Shown: positions 7,166 to 16,735 of the stretch, one piece after another
How positions within the stretch are numbered: the stretch's first letter is position 1
Layout: every line of letters begins with the position of its first letter
Assembly: GCA_026399375.1 (NCBI GenBank)
Contig: JAPLRD010000044.1
Span: 1-46,449 of the forward strand
From: Pseudomonadota bacterium
GTDB lineage: Bacteria; Pseudomonadota; Gammaproteobacteria; Burkholderiales; SG8-39
DNA: 46,449 bases
Direction: 5' to 3'
Translations under genes and position numbers: made by a program
Notes under the pieces: model-generated
What the model was told of the DNA's origin: nothing
The model's input: the letters and a program-made list of their open reading frames with translations, nothing else
Database searches by the model: none

Positions 7166-8314
7166 CTAATGCGGAATGCGAGTCGCGAGATTCTGATACA
7201 TACTTTCTGCATAGCGCAGACCGTAGGCGGCCCAGCTAAGAGTTTGACGATCCTCGTCGCATAGGCGGGTGAACGGAGGGCCATGACGCAAGCGTTCAGC
7301 CAAATGGGCCATTCCTTGTGCGAGCGATTCGACGTTGCCGCTCGGAATGACATGTACACGATCTCTAAGCGCGGGCGTATGGCAAAGATCCCGCCCTCCG
7401 GTTTCTGATGTGCAAACAACCGGCAGCCCGGATGCCAAGGCTTGGCCTAGTACCATGCCCAACCCTTCTTGTCGCGAAGCAAGCACAAACGCATCCACCC
7501 CGCGATAGATCTCCGATAGATCAGCCTGATCAATCTTTCGGACATGTTGAATCTTCTGATTTCCAATAGGAAACGGGCAATCGCCCAAAGCACCCACATG
7601 AATGAGTCGAATATGATCGACCTGTTGCACCGCGGCAGCCAAAAGGTTACACCCTTTCTGGTACGACCATACACCTGCGTATACAAAAACGACTTCATCT
7701 TTGGGGGCGCTCCGTGGCCAAAGCGGGAACTGGTTCAGATCTACCCCATAAGGATTCACGACGCACTTCGCTTGCGCGGACGGCTCCCGAGAAAAACTTT
7801 CCAAAACGTGTTGCGCCGGAATCGCGATCATGTCTGCCAATCGATACCCCGCCAGCTCGCGCGCAATCGCCAAGCGGCTCGGCCGCTCGGCGCCCGGCAA
7901 AGAAGCAAGGATTTCATCTTGGGCAAGAATGTGCTTGCTGCCTCGATGGAGCTCGATGATGGCGCCGTAGCGCTTCTTTGCATATTCGGCTGCTTCCAGG
8001 TACATCCCCGACATGCAAATAAACACATCGCATGGCTGCAACCGAGCCATCACCGCCCGATTCATGGCTGCCCACAGAAGCCGTTCGCGCAGCTTGGGCA
8101 GAATCCCCGGGGCCTTGACCTGCCACGCCAACAAAGGCAACAGCCTCGAAACGAGGCTAACGTGGCACTCGGCTGGCAAGCCAAAGGCCATCGCTCGACG
8201 CCGCGGTACGTAGGAGTAGAAACGCACCTCATAACCGAGGGCATGCAACTCCCTGGCAAGATCGAGAACATGGAAGCGCCCGGCCGAAGCGATGGCGATC
8301 CTCGGTTTCTTCAT
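7166..8314 (-). CDS. Glycosyltransferase family 4 with an altered donor-site motif
   Basis: A 382-residue GT-B transferase. The first strand MKKPRIAIASAGRFHVLDLARELHALGY is typical, the donor domain has VFVYAGVWSYQKGCNLL, and the position of the usual E-x7-E motif reads RQEGLGMVLGQALASGLPVV, so the second glutamate is a glutamine. In this family that residue contacts the donor ribose; a Gln may be tolerated or may change donor choice. The ATG at 8314 overlaps the stop of the Wzy-like gene as ATGA, which implies coupled translation. Confidence 0.86.
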   Translation of the reverse strand: MKKPRIAIASAGRFHVLDLARELHALGYEVRFYSYVPRRRAMAFGLPAECHVSLVSRLLPLLAWQVKAPGILPKLRERLLWAAMNRAVMARLQPCDVFICMSGMYLEAAEYAKKRYGAIIELHRGSKHILAQDEILASLPGAERPSRLAIARELAGYRLADMIAIPAQHVLESFSREPSAQAKCVVNPYGVDLNQFPLWPRSAPKDEVVFVYAGVWSYQKGCNLLAAAVQQVDHIRLIHVGALGDCPFPIGNQKIQHVRKIDQADLSEIYRGVDAFVLASRQEGLGMVLGQALASGLPVVCTSETGGRDLCHTPALRDRVHVIPSGNVESLAQGMAHLAERLRHGPPFTRLCDEDRQTLSWAAYGLRYAESMYQNLATRIPH

Positions 8315-9654
8315 CGTCGTACACGTCCTGGCGCAGGATCATTCAATAGGTCGCGCGATGGAGACATGCTTTGGAGAATATGGAACCTTTCGAGCCCGGC
8401 CGCGACAGCTCGCGCCGCGACCATGGCGCCCACGACCGCTACCAGTATCTCCAGGAGATTTCCACCAGGTTGCAGCAGGGCCAGACCGGGTAGGCCCGTA
8501 TTTAGCAATCGATTGAGATCGCCCTGCCTGAAGGCCAGATCCAAAGCCATGTCCAGGCGCGCAAGCACGTAACCGAGCAGCAGAAAGCCGCCGACAATAC
8601 CTGCCCAACCGAAATTGATATAAAACTCGAGCGGTTGGCCGGCTCCGACGCTTGTGTCCTCGCCAAAGGTCATCCCGGTGAATTCGGATACAACGCTCCC
8701 TCCGCCGCCGACAGCAGGCTTATCCGGCCAGATCACTCGCGGGATCAATGCCCACCACGGCACGGTGCCCCCCAAAGCCAACTCGGAGTCGCCGGCCTCG
8801 TGGCGATAAATCGCAGTACCGACAAGCACGTTCTGATTGAGTCGATCATTAAGGGATTTCACGTGATCCGGATTGTCGAGATTGAGAAGTTCGAAACTCG
8901 AGACCATGGCGACCACACGCTCAATGCGTGCTCCCAGATCCGCCCGCTCATTCCACACTGCCTCGCGCAACTCATTCCGGCCACCAAAATAGGCCACCGC
9001 GAAGGAGAGGCCCAACAACACGATCAGTGGCGCGAGGAGCACCCAAATTCTCTTTTGCGACGACTTCACATAAACCAGCGCCAACACCGCGATAACCCAA
9101 TAAACGCCATATCCGATGAAGCCGCCTGTGATCATGGTGGATAACGGCAGCAACGGCAGCAACGCAATGCCGAGCACCATCTTTCGGTTATCGTGCGACT
9201 CCATGGCGCCATAAAAGAAACACCAGAAACCGAAGGGAAGCAAGGAACCGACGGCGCTCAGTAAGGCCGTGATGGAGGATATAAAACTGACCACCGGCAT
9301 TACGATGAAATACATGACGGCGCCCAGCGCCACCATTACGTAGCCAAGGTTCGAAAAGGCGAAGCTTGGTCCATTAGGAGGGGGCGCTCGCCCGAATTGC
9401 GTGCGAAGAGCGGCCAGCGCCCCCGCGAGCAGCGCCGCCATGCCGATAAGCGTCGCCTTGAAACCAAGGTGGGTTTCAGGCTCCTCAAAGAGACCGGGCG
9501 CGCTACCCAAATAAATCAGTGCGCCGGGCACATGGATTATCGACAGTCCAATAAAATAAGCCAGCAGTAGAATGCCGCCGCTGTAGCCTCTGCTGATCAG
9601 CAACCAAAGCAGAGCAAGAAGAAGCGCGCCCCAGATCCAGACCAGGAAACTCAT
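8311..9654 (-). CDS. Wzy/O-antigen polymerase-like polytopic membrane protein
   Basis: A 447-residue, very hydrophobic protein with roughly ten to twelve predicted membrane segments (for example ALLLALLWLLISRGYSG, GYVMVALGAVMYFIVMPVV, AIWVIAVLALVY-like stretches). Near residues 325-370 it has a long external loop with IPRVIWPDKP, followed by EFYINFGWAGIVGGFLLLGY, a pattern I associate with oligosaccharide repeat-unit polymerases. It would join undecaprenyl-linked repeats on the periplasmic side. It overlaps both neighbours by four bases (ATGA at each end). A ligase role is possible. Its presence beside an ABC exporter is unexpected. Confidence 0.7.
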   Translation of the reverse strand: MSFLVWIWGALLLALLWLLISRGYSGGILLLAYFIGLSIIHVPGALIYLGSAPGLFEEPETHLGFKATLIGMAALLAGALAALRTQFGRAPPPNGPSFAFSNLGYVMVALGAVMYFIVMPVVSFISSITALLSAVGSLLPFGFWCFFYGAMESHDNRKMVLGIALLPLLPLSTMITGGFIGYGVYWVIAVLALVYVKSSQKRIWVLLAPLIVLLGLSFAVAYFGGRNELREAVWNERADLGARIERVVAMVSSFELLNLDNPDHVKSLNDRLNQNVLVGTAIYRHEAGDSELALGGTVPWWALIPRVIWPDKPAVGGGGSVVSEFTGMTFGEDTSVGAGQPLEFYINFGWAGIVGGFLLLGYVLARLDMALDLAFRQGDLNRLLNTGLPGLALLQPGGNLLEILVAVVGAMVAARAVAAGLERFHILQSMSPSRDLLNDPAPGRVRR

Positions 9655-10682
9655 ATAAGAGGAGAATGTCCCGTCAAACGTAAAATTTCACTACCCGCCG
9701 CCATCATCATACGCAGCCGGTCGGTATAGGTATTCGCCCCGCCCACGATGCGTGAGCGCACGGCTTGCCCCAACCGAAAGCGCTCTCTGGGGTCAGCTAA
9801 CAGCTGCCGGATTTTGTTTGCTGCCTCATCCGGCGAACTGAAATAGAGGACACATTCGCCCTCCGCTCCGAAAATATCCCGGTGTTCAGCCGTGTCTTCG
9901 ACCACCATGCAGCCGCCGAGTGCGGCTATCTCGAAACTACGCATCACATGTCCGTCACGATTGGCGCGACGAACTAGGCAGAGATTCACTTTGGCCGCTT
10001 GGGTCAGCGCCCCCAGTTCTTCTGGTGTCATATAACCAAGTGCATGGCGCCGCACCGAAGGATACTGCTCCCAGTACCCGCCCACCAATGAAATCGGAAT
10101 CTGCCGCGCCAATAGCGTTTCGATGAAGTCGACCCGGTCGCGATCAGCGCCACCGGCAAAAAGTACTTGGGCATCAACTCTTGCAGAATCACCATTTCCC
10201 GACCCAAAAATGAACTCGTCGTACGCAAACGGAAGATAACGCACCTCTTTGCAGCCTAGTGTCAGGAAATCGTCAATGTTGCTCTGTCGCGTGCTAAAAA
10301 TGATGTTGTACTCTGGCAAAGATCGCAAAAACCAGTTAGCCCGCTGTGTCGGATTCCAGGGGTCGTCCGTGGAATAATGCATGCAAACTAAGCCCTGGGA
10401 TCGCAGCGCGCGAATGACTCTTCCAGATACTGGATTCAAACCGGTTGTAATTAGAGCTTTCGCACGATCATTCGTCGCACGCTCAAGCAAACGTTGGCCA
10501 AAGAGCCGCATTTTGGCCGGCCGTTTGTCGCCAAAGCGCCATAGCAGCGCGTTGACTATCCGGAAGGGCGATCGCCCGCCTCGTGCGTCAAAAAGAGACA
10601 CGCCAATGCCAAGCATTATTGCGCTGCGCACAAGACTTTCACCGACATTCGTACCCCCGCGATTGCCGACGATCAAAAGCAT
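9651..10682 (-). CDS. CgeB-like glycosyltransferase family protein
   Basis: The 343-residue protein starts MLLIVGNRGGTNVGESLV and has a GT-B-like arrangement with a C-terminal part resembling the spore-maturation CgeB/Glyco_trans_1_2 family: YNIIFSTRQSNIDDFLTLG, VRYLPFAYDEFIF, VLFAGGADRDRV and VMRSFEIAALGGCMVVEDTAEH. The last motif corresponds to the donor-binding EIA/C-G segment. It probably transfers a sugar during glycan assembly. The stop overlaps the start of the Wzy-like gene, so the three genes from here to 7166 look translationally coupled. Exact family placement is moderate. Confidence 0.75.
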   Translation of the reverse strand: MLLIVGNRGGTNVGESLVRSAIMLGIGVSLFDARGGRSPFRIVNALLWRFGDKRPAKMRLFGQRLLERATNDRAKALITTGLNPVSGRVIRALRSQGLVCMHYSTDDPWNPTQRANWFLRSLPEYNIIFSTRQSNIDDFLTLGCKEVRYLPFAYDEFIFGSGNGDSARVDAQVLFAGGADRDRVDFIETLLARQIPISLVGGYWEQYPSVRRHALGYMTPEELGALTQAAKVNLCLVRRANRDGHVMRSFEIAALGGCMVVEDTAEHRDIFGAEGECVLYFSSPDEAANKIRQLLADPRERFRLGQAVRSRIVGGANTYTDRLRMMMAAGSEILRLTGHSPLI

Positions 10683-10715
10683 GACCTTAATGGTCCAGCG
10701 AAAATCAACGATTCC

Positions 10716-11780
10716 TCAAGCTCGCTTGGCCAGCGCGTATAGCATCGGCCTAAATTTATCGAAAAGGCGAATTGGCGTAGCAAATCCGATTAATCCGAGC
10801 AGCAGATAAATAGTCCAGCTAACTAGGTAACCGCACAACGGAATTCGAATATTGCGTGTTGTAACACTCGGGCGAAGGGAGAAATAGACACCCAACGCAT
10901 AGTTGAATGACTGAACGCGACGATACTCGAAGATCCAAAAAGGGTAAGTAAAAAGATAAAGCTGAAGGGCTACGCGGGAAACGGCCCTATTTCGCTCCGG
11001 TCTGGGTTTGGCCGAGTCGATTCCATAGGCCACGGTCTCGAGAATGCGGCCCATAGGCAAGGGCCGGTCAATAATTTGATTAGGAAATAATCTAGCCTTC
11101 GCTCGATAGCTGTCCACATCCTGGCCGGGAATTTGGATATCTTTGTTGACGCAGATTCTTTCTATGGCTAAAAACCGACCTCCAGCTGCAACTAGCCGGG
11201 CACCAAGATACATTTGATACATTTCGCTGCCATCACAATAACTTGTTGCGGCAGCTCTGGCGGACTCGCCATCGAGAATGATGCCGCTTATAAATGAAAA
11301 ATGACGAAATGTTGACGCTACAGCATCTGGCCCCTCGCCAATCACTCCGGTCATTCGCATCCTATTGAAGTCGACGCCGGTGGACAGTTCGTGATAATTT
11401 GGTATTGCAACTGAAACAGGCGAATTGCTTTCGAGAACGTCTTTCAGATAAGCCAAGACGCCGGCGTCTGACAAAGAATCATCGTTGCCCATTAATAAGA
11501 CATAACGTCCTCTAGACAAGGAAATACTCTTGCGAAGATTTTCATCATATTGGAGATTTCGATCGGATTCCGCCAGGGCATACCGAAGACCGGACCTCCG
11601 CAAAAAACTGTGTAACCTAGGGAGTCCACCATCGGTCGATGCGCCATCGCTAATGCAAATTTCAAAATCTTGAAAATGTTGACATAAGAAGCTTTGAAGA
11701 GAAACAAGCAGAAAATCGGTTCGATTAAATTGCGGTATGCATATGGAGAAATACACAAGATATCCCGGAGTGGTTTGCAT
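10716..11780 (-). CDS. Glycosyltransferase family 2
   Basis: The 354-residue protein has a GT-A domain in its first two thirds: FSICIPQFNRTDFLLVSLQSF, FEICISDGASTDGG, RYVLLMGNDDSLSDAGVLAYL (the metal-binding acidic cluster is GNDDS). The C-terminal part has a hydrophobic stretch (IPLCGYLVSWTIYLLLGLIGFA) that may anchor it at the inner membrane. The gene is A+T-rich compared with the flanks, as are its neighbours, which suggests horizontal acquisition. It lies three bases after the upstream GT4 gene. Sugar specificity is unknown. Confidence 0.83.
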   Translation of the reverse strand: MQTTPGYLVYFSICIPQFNRTDFLLVSLQSFLCQHFQDFEICISDGASTDGGLPRLHSFLRRSGLRYALAESDRNLQYDENLRKSISLSRGRYVLLMGNDDSLSDAGVLAYLKDVLESNSPVSVAIPNYHELSTGVDFNRMRMTGVIGEGPDAVASTFRHFSFISGIILDGESARAAATSYCDGSEMYQMYLGARLVAAGGRFLAIERICVNKDIQIPGQDVDSYRAKARLFPNQIIDRPLPMGRILETVAYGIDSAKPRPERNRAVSRVALQLYLFTYPFWIFEYRRVQSFNYALGVYFSLRPSVTTRNIRIPLCGYLVSWTIYLLLGLIGFATPIRLFDKFRPMLYALAKRA

Positions 11781-11783
11781 ACT

Positions 11784-12929
11784 TCACAACGCAAACGTCT
11801 TGATAACGCTACCAAAATAGTTTTCGTAACACCACTTGTTTTTAATGGCATCTCGACATTGCTTTGCCATATGCTCACGCATCCGCAGATCTTCTAAGTA
11901 CGCTTTCAAGGCATCCTCAATACTCGGAACCGAATTCGGATTACAAGCAAGTCCAAACCCCTGATCAACGTACGTCGCACGCCATTCCGGAATATCGGAA
12001 ACAAGCAATGGAAGGCCGGCGGCCATGTAGTCAAAGGGCTTATTTGATGCGCCAACCATGTATCGCATATTTACGTCAGCGGATTCCATCGGCATCAAGG
12101 CGAGTCCGACGTGGCTTTGAGCAGCTTGTTTAAGCAGGTCATCTTGGTAGGTAATCGGACCAAGATAGCGAATGAGTTCAAGACCATTTCTATTAAAGCG
12201 ATCCACCAGATTCTGAATGTAGCGTTTGGCTCCCGGTGCTTCATACCCGGCAACGTCAAGTCGAATTGCACCATTAAAGCGCGATACAGCCTCCACAACA
12301 GTTTCAGGAAGGCGATCTGGGGTAATACTGCCGTGGAAATAGAGAATCAATGGTGAGTCCGGCTTGTTCGGCATATCCGGTATTACCGCTCGCCTAGGAA
12401 CATTCCACACGATCTTCAATTTGTCGGGATTAAATCCGATAGATTGTTGGGCGAGCCGACCGCGTTCCGCATTGGGAAGAACAACAAGGGAAGCGGCCGT
12501 CGCCGCGAAGCGGCGCGCCCAACGCACAACCGAGTGCAGTTCACTCTCGGCTGTCGGGCTGTCATGTTCGTGATAAACCAGCCGCCCACCGCTGAACTTG
12601 GCGGCCAGGAGACCCGGCAGCGCCCCGATTGGGTCTGAAGCATAGACGACGCGGGGCTTCAATCTGCGGGCGAGGATTACCGCCTGCCTGCAATAGTTCC
12701 AATAATCAGCCTTTGTTAGCACGTGAGAAGGCCGTTCGGGCATGTCGATCACCGTGATTGCCGGCGACGGGTTTACCTGCAGCCGCATGCCGGCGAACGG
12801 CGCGGCCAGAAACGTTACTTCCCATCCCGCCTCTGCCATTAGATGCGCCGCGTTGATTAGAGGCGGATAAGCGCCGGGTTCGGTAGCCTGAATGAACAAA
12901 ACACGCGGCTTTTCAACCGAGAGATTCAT
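11784..12929 (-). CDS. Glycosyltransferase family 4
   Basis: A 381-residue GT-B transferase. It starts MNLSVEKPRVLFIQATEPGAYPPLINAA, has VYASDPIGALPGLLAAK and VYHEHDSP in the acceptor-side domain, and LILYFHGSITPDRLPETVVEAV and NKPFDYMAAGLPLLVSDIPEW in the donor domain. The last motif is of the type with a lysine and aspartate in place of the canonical first glutamate, common in WbuB/WcaI-like GT4 proteins. It overlaps the upstream GT4 gene by 17 bases. It probably works on the same lipid-linked glycan. Confidence 0.84.
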   Translation of the reverse strand: MNLSVEKPRVLFIQATEPGAYPPLINAAHLMAEAGWEVTFLAAPFAGMRLQVNPSPAITVIDMPERPSHVLTKADYWNYCRQAVILARRLKPRVVYASDPIGALPGLLAAKFSGGRLVYHEHDSPTAESELHSVVRWARRFAATAASLVVLPNAERGRLAQQSIGFNPDKLKIVWNVPRRAVIPDMPNKPDSPLILYFHGSITPDRLPETVVEAVSRFNGAIRLDVAGYEAPGAKRYIQNLVDRFNRNGLELIRYLGPITYQDDLLKQAAQSHVGLALMPMESADVNMRYMVGASNKPFDYMAAGLPLLVSDIPEWRATYVDQGFGLACNPNSVPSIEDALKAYLEDLRMREHMAKQCRDAIKNKWCYENYFGSVIKTFAL

Positions 12930-14289
12930 AAAGTTCCGACATTTCTCTTGCCACTTGCTTCATGGTTCGTGGCGGCTTGATACCCGCGACTAACCTCTTA
13001 AGCGCTCGGCGGTCAGCTTCGAGGCCTTGGATAGCGTTCGCCCAGGCATTTTCATTTTTTGCCTCCACCAGCAAGCCATCGACTCCATCGGTCACCAGTT
13101 CTGCAATACCGCCAAGTCGCGAGCCGAGGACGGGCTTGCCAGCGGCGAAAGCCTCGAGAATCACCAGCGGCCCGGTCTCCAGCGATTGCGATGGAACTAC
13201 GACCAGATCACCGGCGCGCATGGCAGCGACCACTGCAGATGAGGGCAACGAGCGCCGCAGGGCAACACGTTTGTCTTGCTCAATCATTCCCCGCAAACGT
13301 TGCCGGTACTCATCCTCCGCACCCTGAATGATGGCGAATATCTCCAAGGAAACGTTGGCAGTAGGTATTGTTGCAAGGGCGCTCAACAGTACATCGAGGC
13401 CCTTATTCCGCTCAAGCCGGCCGAAATAGCGGAGTAAAAGGGGAGGTCGTATGCTCGCATCAGCGCCCTTCGCTGCGCTCCCAATATTGCCGTTTTCCAT
13501 CGACTCGATTTGCGCGTACGGCAAACCTTGCCGTGATATTACGAGTTGAGGTTCAGTAATGCTGTTACGCCTTAGTACGTTTGCCACCCAGTCGCAGACA
13601 GCGACAACGCGATCCGCCCTCCTCATCAAATCGTGAAAGCGCCGCTGCCCACTTGTGACCAACCCACGCATGCGTAGTGCGGTCCACACTCCACCGTGCA
13701 GTCCGAGCTGTGCCAACAATCTTCCGAGCCAATCAGGAGTCCTTGAAAAAATACTTGCCAATCCATTCTTTAGGCCATGCTTTTGCAGCAAGCATGCCGT
13801 GCACCGGGTAACCTCTAGTACGCCATCACATGGCGTGCGCCCCATATACATCATCGTCCCGCGCGCGCAACTTACCGTCGGTGTGTGATAGGTGAACAGC
13901 ACTCGTGCCCCAGCCCGTTCAGCTTCATCAACCAGAACTTCCGACACCGCAGCAGTGTGCGCGTGCAGATGCACCGCATCCGGACGCCAGTTCTGCAATA
14001 CCAATCGAAAATTGGCTGCCGCGACCCAATCAGGCCTTCCGTAGGCTTGTTCAAATCCGGACGACGGATCCTGACCGAATTCAAAAACCGTGATTCCGTC
14101 GATAAGTTTTTCTGCGACGCCTTGCCGCGAAGCCGGCGTGGCTATCGCACAGTGAATGCCGAGCACAACCAAATGCCGGCAGAGAGTTTCAACGTAAATC
14201 TCCGTGCCGCCGAGTTGGCCAGGTACAAATTGGAAGGGAATGTGTAAGACTTTCATTGGCCGTGAAAGCGCCATACGAAATGCGCCCAT
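12913..14289 (-). CDS. Glycosyltransferase family 4
   Basis: A 458-residue GT-B transferase, the longest GT in the locus. VLHIPFQFVPGQLGGTEIYVETL gives the glycine-rich loop, LFTYHTPTVSCARGTMMYMG is followed by an extra cysteine-containing insert (CDGVLEVTRCTACLL) seen in some GT4 proteins, and the donor domain has YFGRLERNKGLDVLL and SLETGPLVILEAFAAGKPVL with the E-x7-E pair. The start at 14289 has a weak GGA upstream; starts at 14274 or 14256 (MKVLHIPF) are equally plausible. An 88-base gap separates it from the next gene upstream. Confidence 0.86.
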   Translation of the reverse strand: MGAFRMALSRPMKVLHIPFQFVPGQLGGTEIYVETLCRHLVVLGIHCAIATPASRQGVAEKLIDGITVFEFGQDPSSGFEQAYGRPDWVAAANFRLVLQNWRPDAVHLHAHTAAVSEVLVDEAERAGARVLFTYHTPTVSCARGTMMYMGRTPCDGVLEVTRCTACLLQKHGLKNGLASIFSRTPDWLGRLLAQLGLHGGVWTALRMRGLVTSGQRRFHDLMRRADRVVAVCDWVANVLRRNSITEPQLVISRQGLPYAQIESMENGNIGSAAKGADASIRPPLLLRYFGRLERNKGLDVLLSALATIPTANVSLEIFAIIQGAEDEYRQRLRGMIEQDKRVALRRSLPSSAVVAAMRAGDLVVVPSQSLETGPLVILEAFAAGKPVLGSRLGGIAELVTDGVDGLLVEAKNENAWANAIQGLEADRRALKRLVAGIKPPRTMKQVAREMSELYESLG

Positions 14290-14377
14290 ATTTCCGTGAA
14301 CGGTAACCCTTTTTGAGACAGCGATAGGCCGAGGCTAAGCACTCCGCGCTGGGGCATTCCAATTGCGGAGACTCCGA

Positions 14378-15364
14378 TTATTTCTTTAGAGTACCTCGGT
14401 ATAGGTGTTTAAGCCACGTGTAGTGTCGTCCTCCCAAAAAGGTGCCAAGCAGTCGCCATAAGATCTTCTTTCTGAAATGCTGGCGCGGTTTCAGGCTGAA
14501 AGCCCGAAGATAACAACGTCGGGCTTGCAGGGGCATCTGTGCACCGAAATACCTGTTACCCCACTCGGCTGCATGATGCGCATAGATTTCCGATTTGAAT
14601 TCAATCAACTCGCTGGCCCGTATTGAATTCTGGGTAAAGTAATCAAGGACGCGCCAAGTCGTATGCTCGCCAGTGCCATCGACTACCATGGTGCTATGCA
14701 TGTTAAGGGGGTGAATGCGATAGTCGGCAAGAGTGTCATCAATAATGCACAGTTCGCTTACTTCCGCCATCATGAGCGTCATATACCAATCGCAGAAATT
14801 CATTCCGGATGGAATTGGTATGGCGCGCTTCCAAATTTGTGTACGCGCTAAGAGGGTGGGGGCCGTCACAAAGTAGTGGCGCATCAAATTTAGGAAGTGA
14901 TCGCCACAACCTGCCTCATAGCCCTGTTGCACTGGGGAAGATATTCCACAGGGTTTGCCATCCCCGTCTATCATTTGCACGCTGCCGCAGACTAGGCCTG
15001 CCTTGGGATTCCTCTGCAATGCTTCAATGGCACGCAGCAGAAAGTGCGGCCTATAACGGTCGTCGTAGTCAATGCGTGCTGTGAACGTGCCTCGGACGAG
15101 GCTGAAGGCCGTGTTCACCGCCTCTGCGGCGCCTTTGTTGTGGTGGTGCTGGACAAATTGAATTCGGTCATCATGGTAACGAGCAAGCACGGAGGCGGTG
15201 TCGTCCTGCGAGGCGTCATCCATCACGATAATCTGCAGGGGAAATCGCCCATCAATTGCTAAAATGCTGTCGAGGCATTCAGGCAAGTAGCGCGCGCCGT
15301 TGTAGGTGTTAACGACAATGCTGATCAGCGGCAAGTCGCGTCTTTCGGCATCTTCTCCGTGCAT
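14378..15364 (-). CDS. Glycosyltransferase family 2
   Basis: A 328-residue GT-A transferase. ISIVVNTYNGARYLPECLDSIL, QIIVMDDASQDDT and the metal-binding region TFTARIDYDDRYRPHFL (near residue 95) are clear. It would act as an inverting nucleotide-sugar transferase at the cytoplasmic membrane face. The C-terminal third contains QARRCYLRAFSLKPRQHFRKKILW, similar in style to tail regions of O-antigen GT2 proteins. It follows the acyltransferase gene by about 34 bases. The acceptor cannot be predicted. Confidence 0.86.
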   Translation of the reverse strand: MHGEDAERRDLPLISIVVNTYNGARYLPECLDSILAIDGRFPLQIIVMDDASQDDTASVLARYHDDRIQFVQHHHNKGAAEAVNTAFSLVRGTFTARIDYDDRYRPHFLLRAIEALQRNPKAGLVCGSVQMIDGDGKPCGISSPVQQGYEAGCGDHFLNLMRHYFVTAPTLLARTQIWKRAIPIPSGMNFCDWYMTLMMAEVSELCIIDDTLADYRIHPLNMHSTMVVDGTGEHTTWRVLDYFTQNSIRASELIEFKSEIYAHHAAEWGNRYFGAQMPLQARRCYLRAFSLKPRQHFRKKILWRLLGTFLGGRHYTWLKHLYRGTLKK

Positions 15365-15398
15365 GCCGAACTACACTTCGCAGGTCATCAGAATGACC

Positions 15399-16547
15399 TC
15401 AATTCCGATAGCTTCGGGATGAATGGTATTTCCATTTTTCTCTGCCCCACCGGGTGACTGGAGTTTCAAAGTATCGATGTGAGGCATACGCTAGCGGAAA
15501 GAGTATCGCCAATGCGATCAATGTGATCCAGTTCGGTTTTTCGCTCACAAGGGCCTGCTCTGACATTCCAGCTAGTGCCATGCAACCGCCAAGCACGGGT
15601 ATGTGCAGCAAATAGAGACCATAGGAAATTGCCCCTAGCCAGCGCAATATCTGGTTGCGAAATAGGCGCATTATAAACGTCCCTGGTCGCTCCGTTACGA
15701 CGAGAGCCAACAGCGCAGCGTATGTCAAAATGACAGGAAGAAAGAGTTGTACGCCGAACAGGTTGTCGTGGGCAAGGACCGCCATGCCGGTCAATCCAAC
15801 TGCAATTGCCGCAACAGCCCAGCCCGTTGCTCGGTTATAGGCAAGCCAGCCTCGGTGCATCGCATATGCTAGCAGGCCACCCGCCGCAAAGGCGTCCATC
15901 CTGGTGAAAGGCAGCAATGCAGCCATGATTTGAGCTTGCGCCGGGTATCCGCGTTCGATTGCCGCACGCAGGACGATCGCTGCAAACGCGCTTCCTACTA
16001 GTGCGACCGCTATTGCCCGATCATTCTGGCGGAGTGCAAAAACCATAAGAGACAAGATTACGTACATTTGTTCCTCGATCGCCAGCGACCAAGTCGGACT
16101 GAAGAAATTGATTTGCAGAGTCCCCTGCCAGGGCACGAAAAAGTTTTGTAAAAACAGTGCACTCCACTGCCAGCCCTGAACATCGCCGAACAAGCGCGGC
16201 ATATCGATCCAGCCCAAGCCGTTTGTCACCACGCCCGCAGCGAAAATGAGCCCCGTCAGTATATATAGCGGCAGAATTCGGCAGGCGCGCCTGGCAAAAA
16301 AAACACTGAAATAGCGTTCGTCATCTCTTTCCCGTATGAGTATGCCGACGATCAGAAAACCAGAAAGAATGAAGAACAGGTCAACTCCGCTCCACATCAA
16401 CCGTATGGGCACGAGCGCGTAGGCGAACAGACTCCCCGGCACGGGAGTGAAAAAGCCCCAGCCGTAATGAAAACCCAGAACCAGCAGAATCGCCAACCCA
16501 CGCAGGCCATCCAGTTCCGGCCAGTTTCGGCTGGCGCCATTGCTCAC
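15399..16547 (-). CDS. Acyltransferase family 3 (OafA-like) membrane protein
   Basis: A 382-residue polytopic protein of the acyltransferase-3 family, which O-acetylates or otherwise acylates surface sugars. The N-terminal signature PELDGLRGLAILLVLGFHY holds the conserved RxxA-like region and the essential histidine, and the FFILSGFLIVGILI and FFSPTWSLAIEEQMYVI motifs follow; about ten membrane segments are visible. The start is a GTG at 16547 whose last bases form the TGA of a decayed glycosyltransferase (GTGA overlap), preceded by AAAGGAGAGG. The overlap shows it was once coupled to that broken gene. Confidence 0.88.
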   Translation of the reverse strand: MSNGASRNWPELDGLRGLAILLVLGFHYGWGFFTPVPGSLFAYALVPIRLMWSGVDLFFILSGFLIVGILIRERDDERYFSVFFARRACRILPLYILTGLIFAAGVVTNGLGWIDMPRLFGDVQGWQWSALFLQNFFVPWQGTLQINFFSPTWSLAIEEQMYVILSLMVFALRQNDRAIAVALVGSAFAAIVLRAAIERGYPAQAQIMAALLPFTRMDAFAAGGLLAYAMHRGWLAYNRATGWAVAAIAVGLTGMAVLAHDNLFGVQLFLPVILTYAALLALVVTERPGTFIMRLFRNQILRWLGAISYGLYLLHIPVLGGCMALAGMSEQALVSEKPNWITLIALAILFPLAYASHRYFETPVTRWGREKWKYHSSRSYRN

Positions 16548-16735
16548 GCCCGACCTCTCCTTTCTATCGCTACATTTCGTGCAGCGCCCGAACGAAAGAG
16601 GTTCATCTTTCCGTAGACCATCGCCAGCCGTTCGGTACGCTCCAGCCCAAGCACGCGTGCGGCCTAGTGTTAGTGATTTGGCTGCCCGCTATAGGAAATT
16701 GGCCCGAAGTGTTCTGCCAGCTTGAACTCCTCTCT
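16544..16735 (-). pseudogene. Relic of the C-terminal end of a GT2 glycosyltransferase
   Basis: Translating the minus strand in the frame that ends at the TGA overlapping the acyltransferase start gives FKLAEHFGPISYSGQPNH, two stop codons (16670-16672 and 16664-16666), then AARVLGLERTERLAMVYGKM. This matches the tail of the intact GT2 at 19002-19928 (FALAVRLGPPSYSSQPNH, AARLLGFARAERLAAAYRKL) almost residue by residue, including spacing, with the stops replacing the YRW between the two blocks. It is therefore the last 60 or so codons of a related gene whose front has been lost at an IS junction near 16730-16736. Confidence 0.75.

Noticed and set aside
7544-8572. Plus-strand 342-codon frame
   Set aside because: Antisense to a well-supported GT4 gene and the end of the Wzy-like gene, with no family match.
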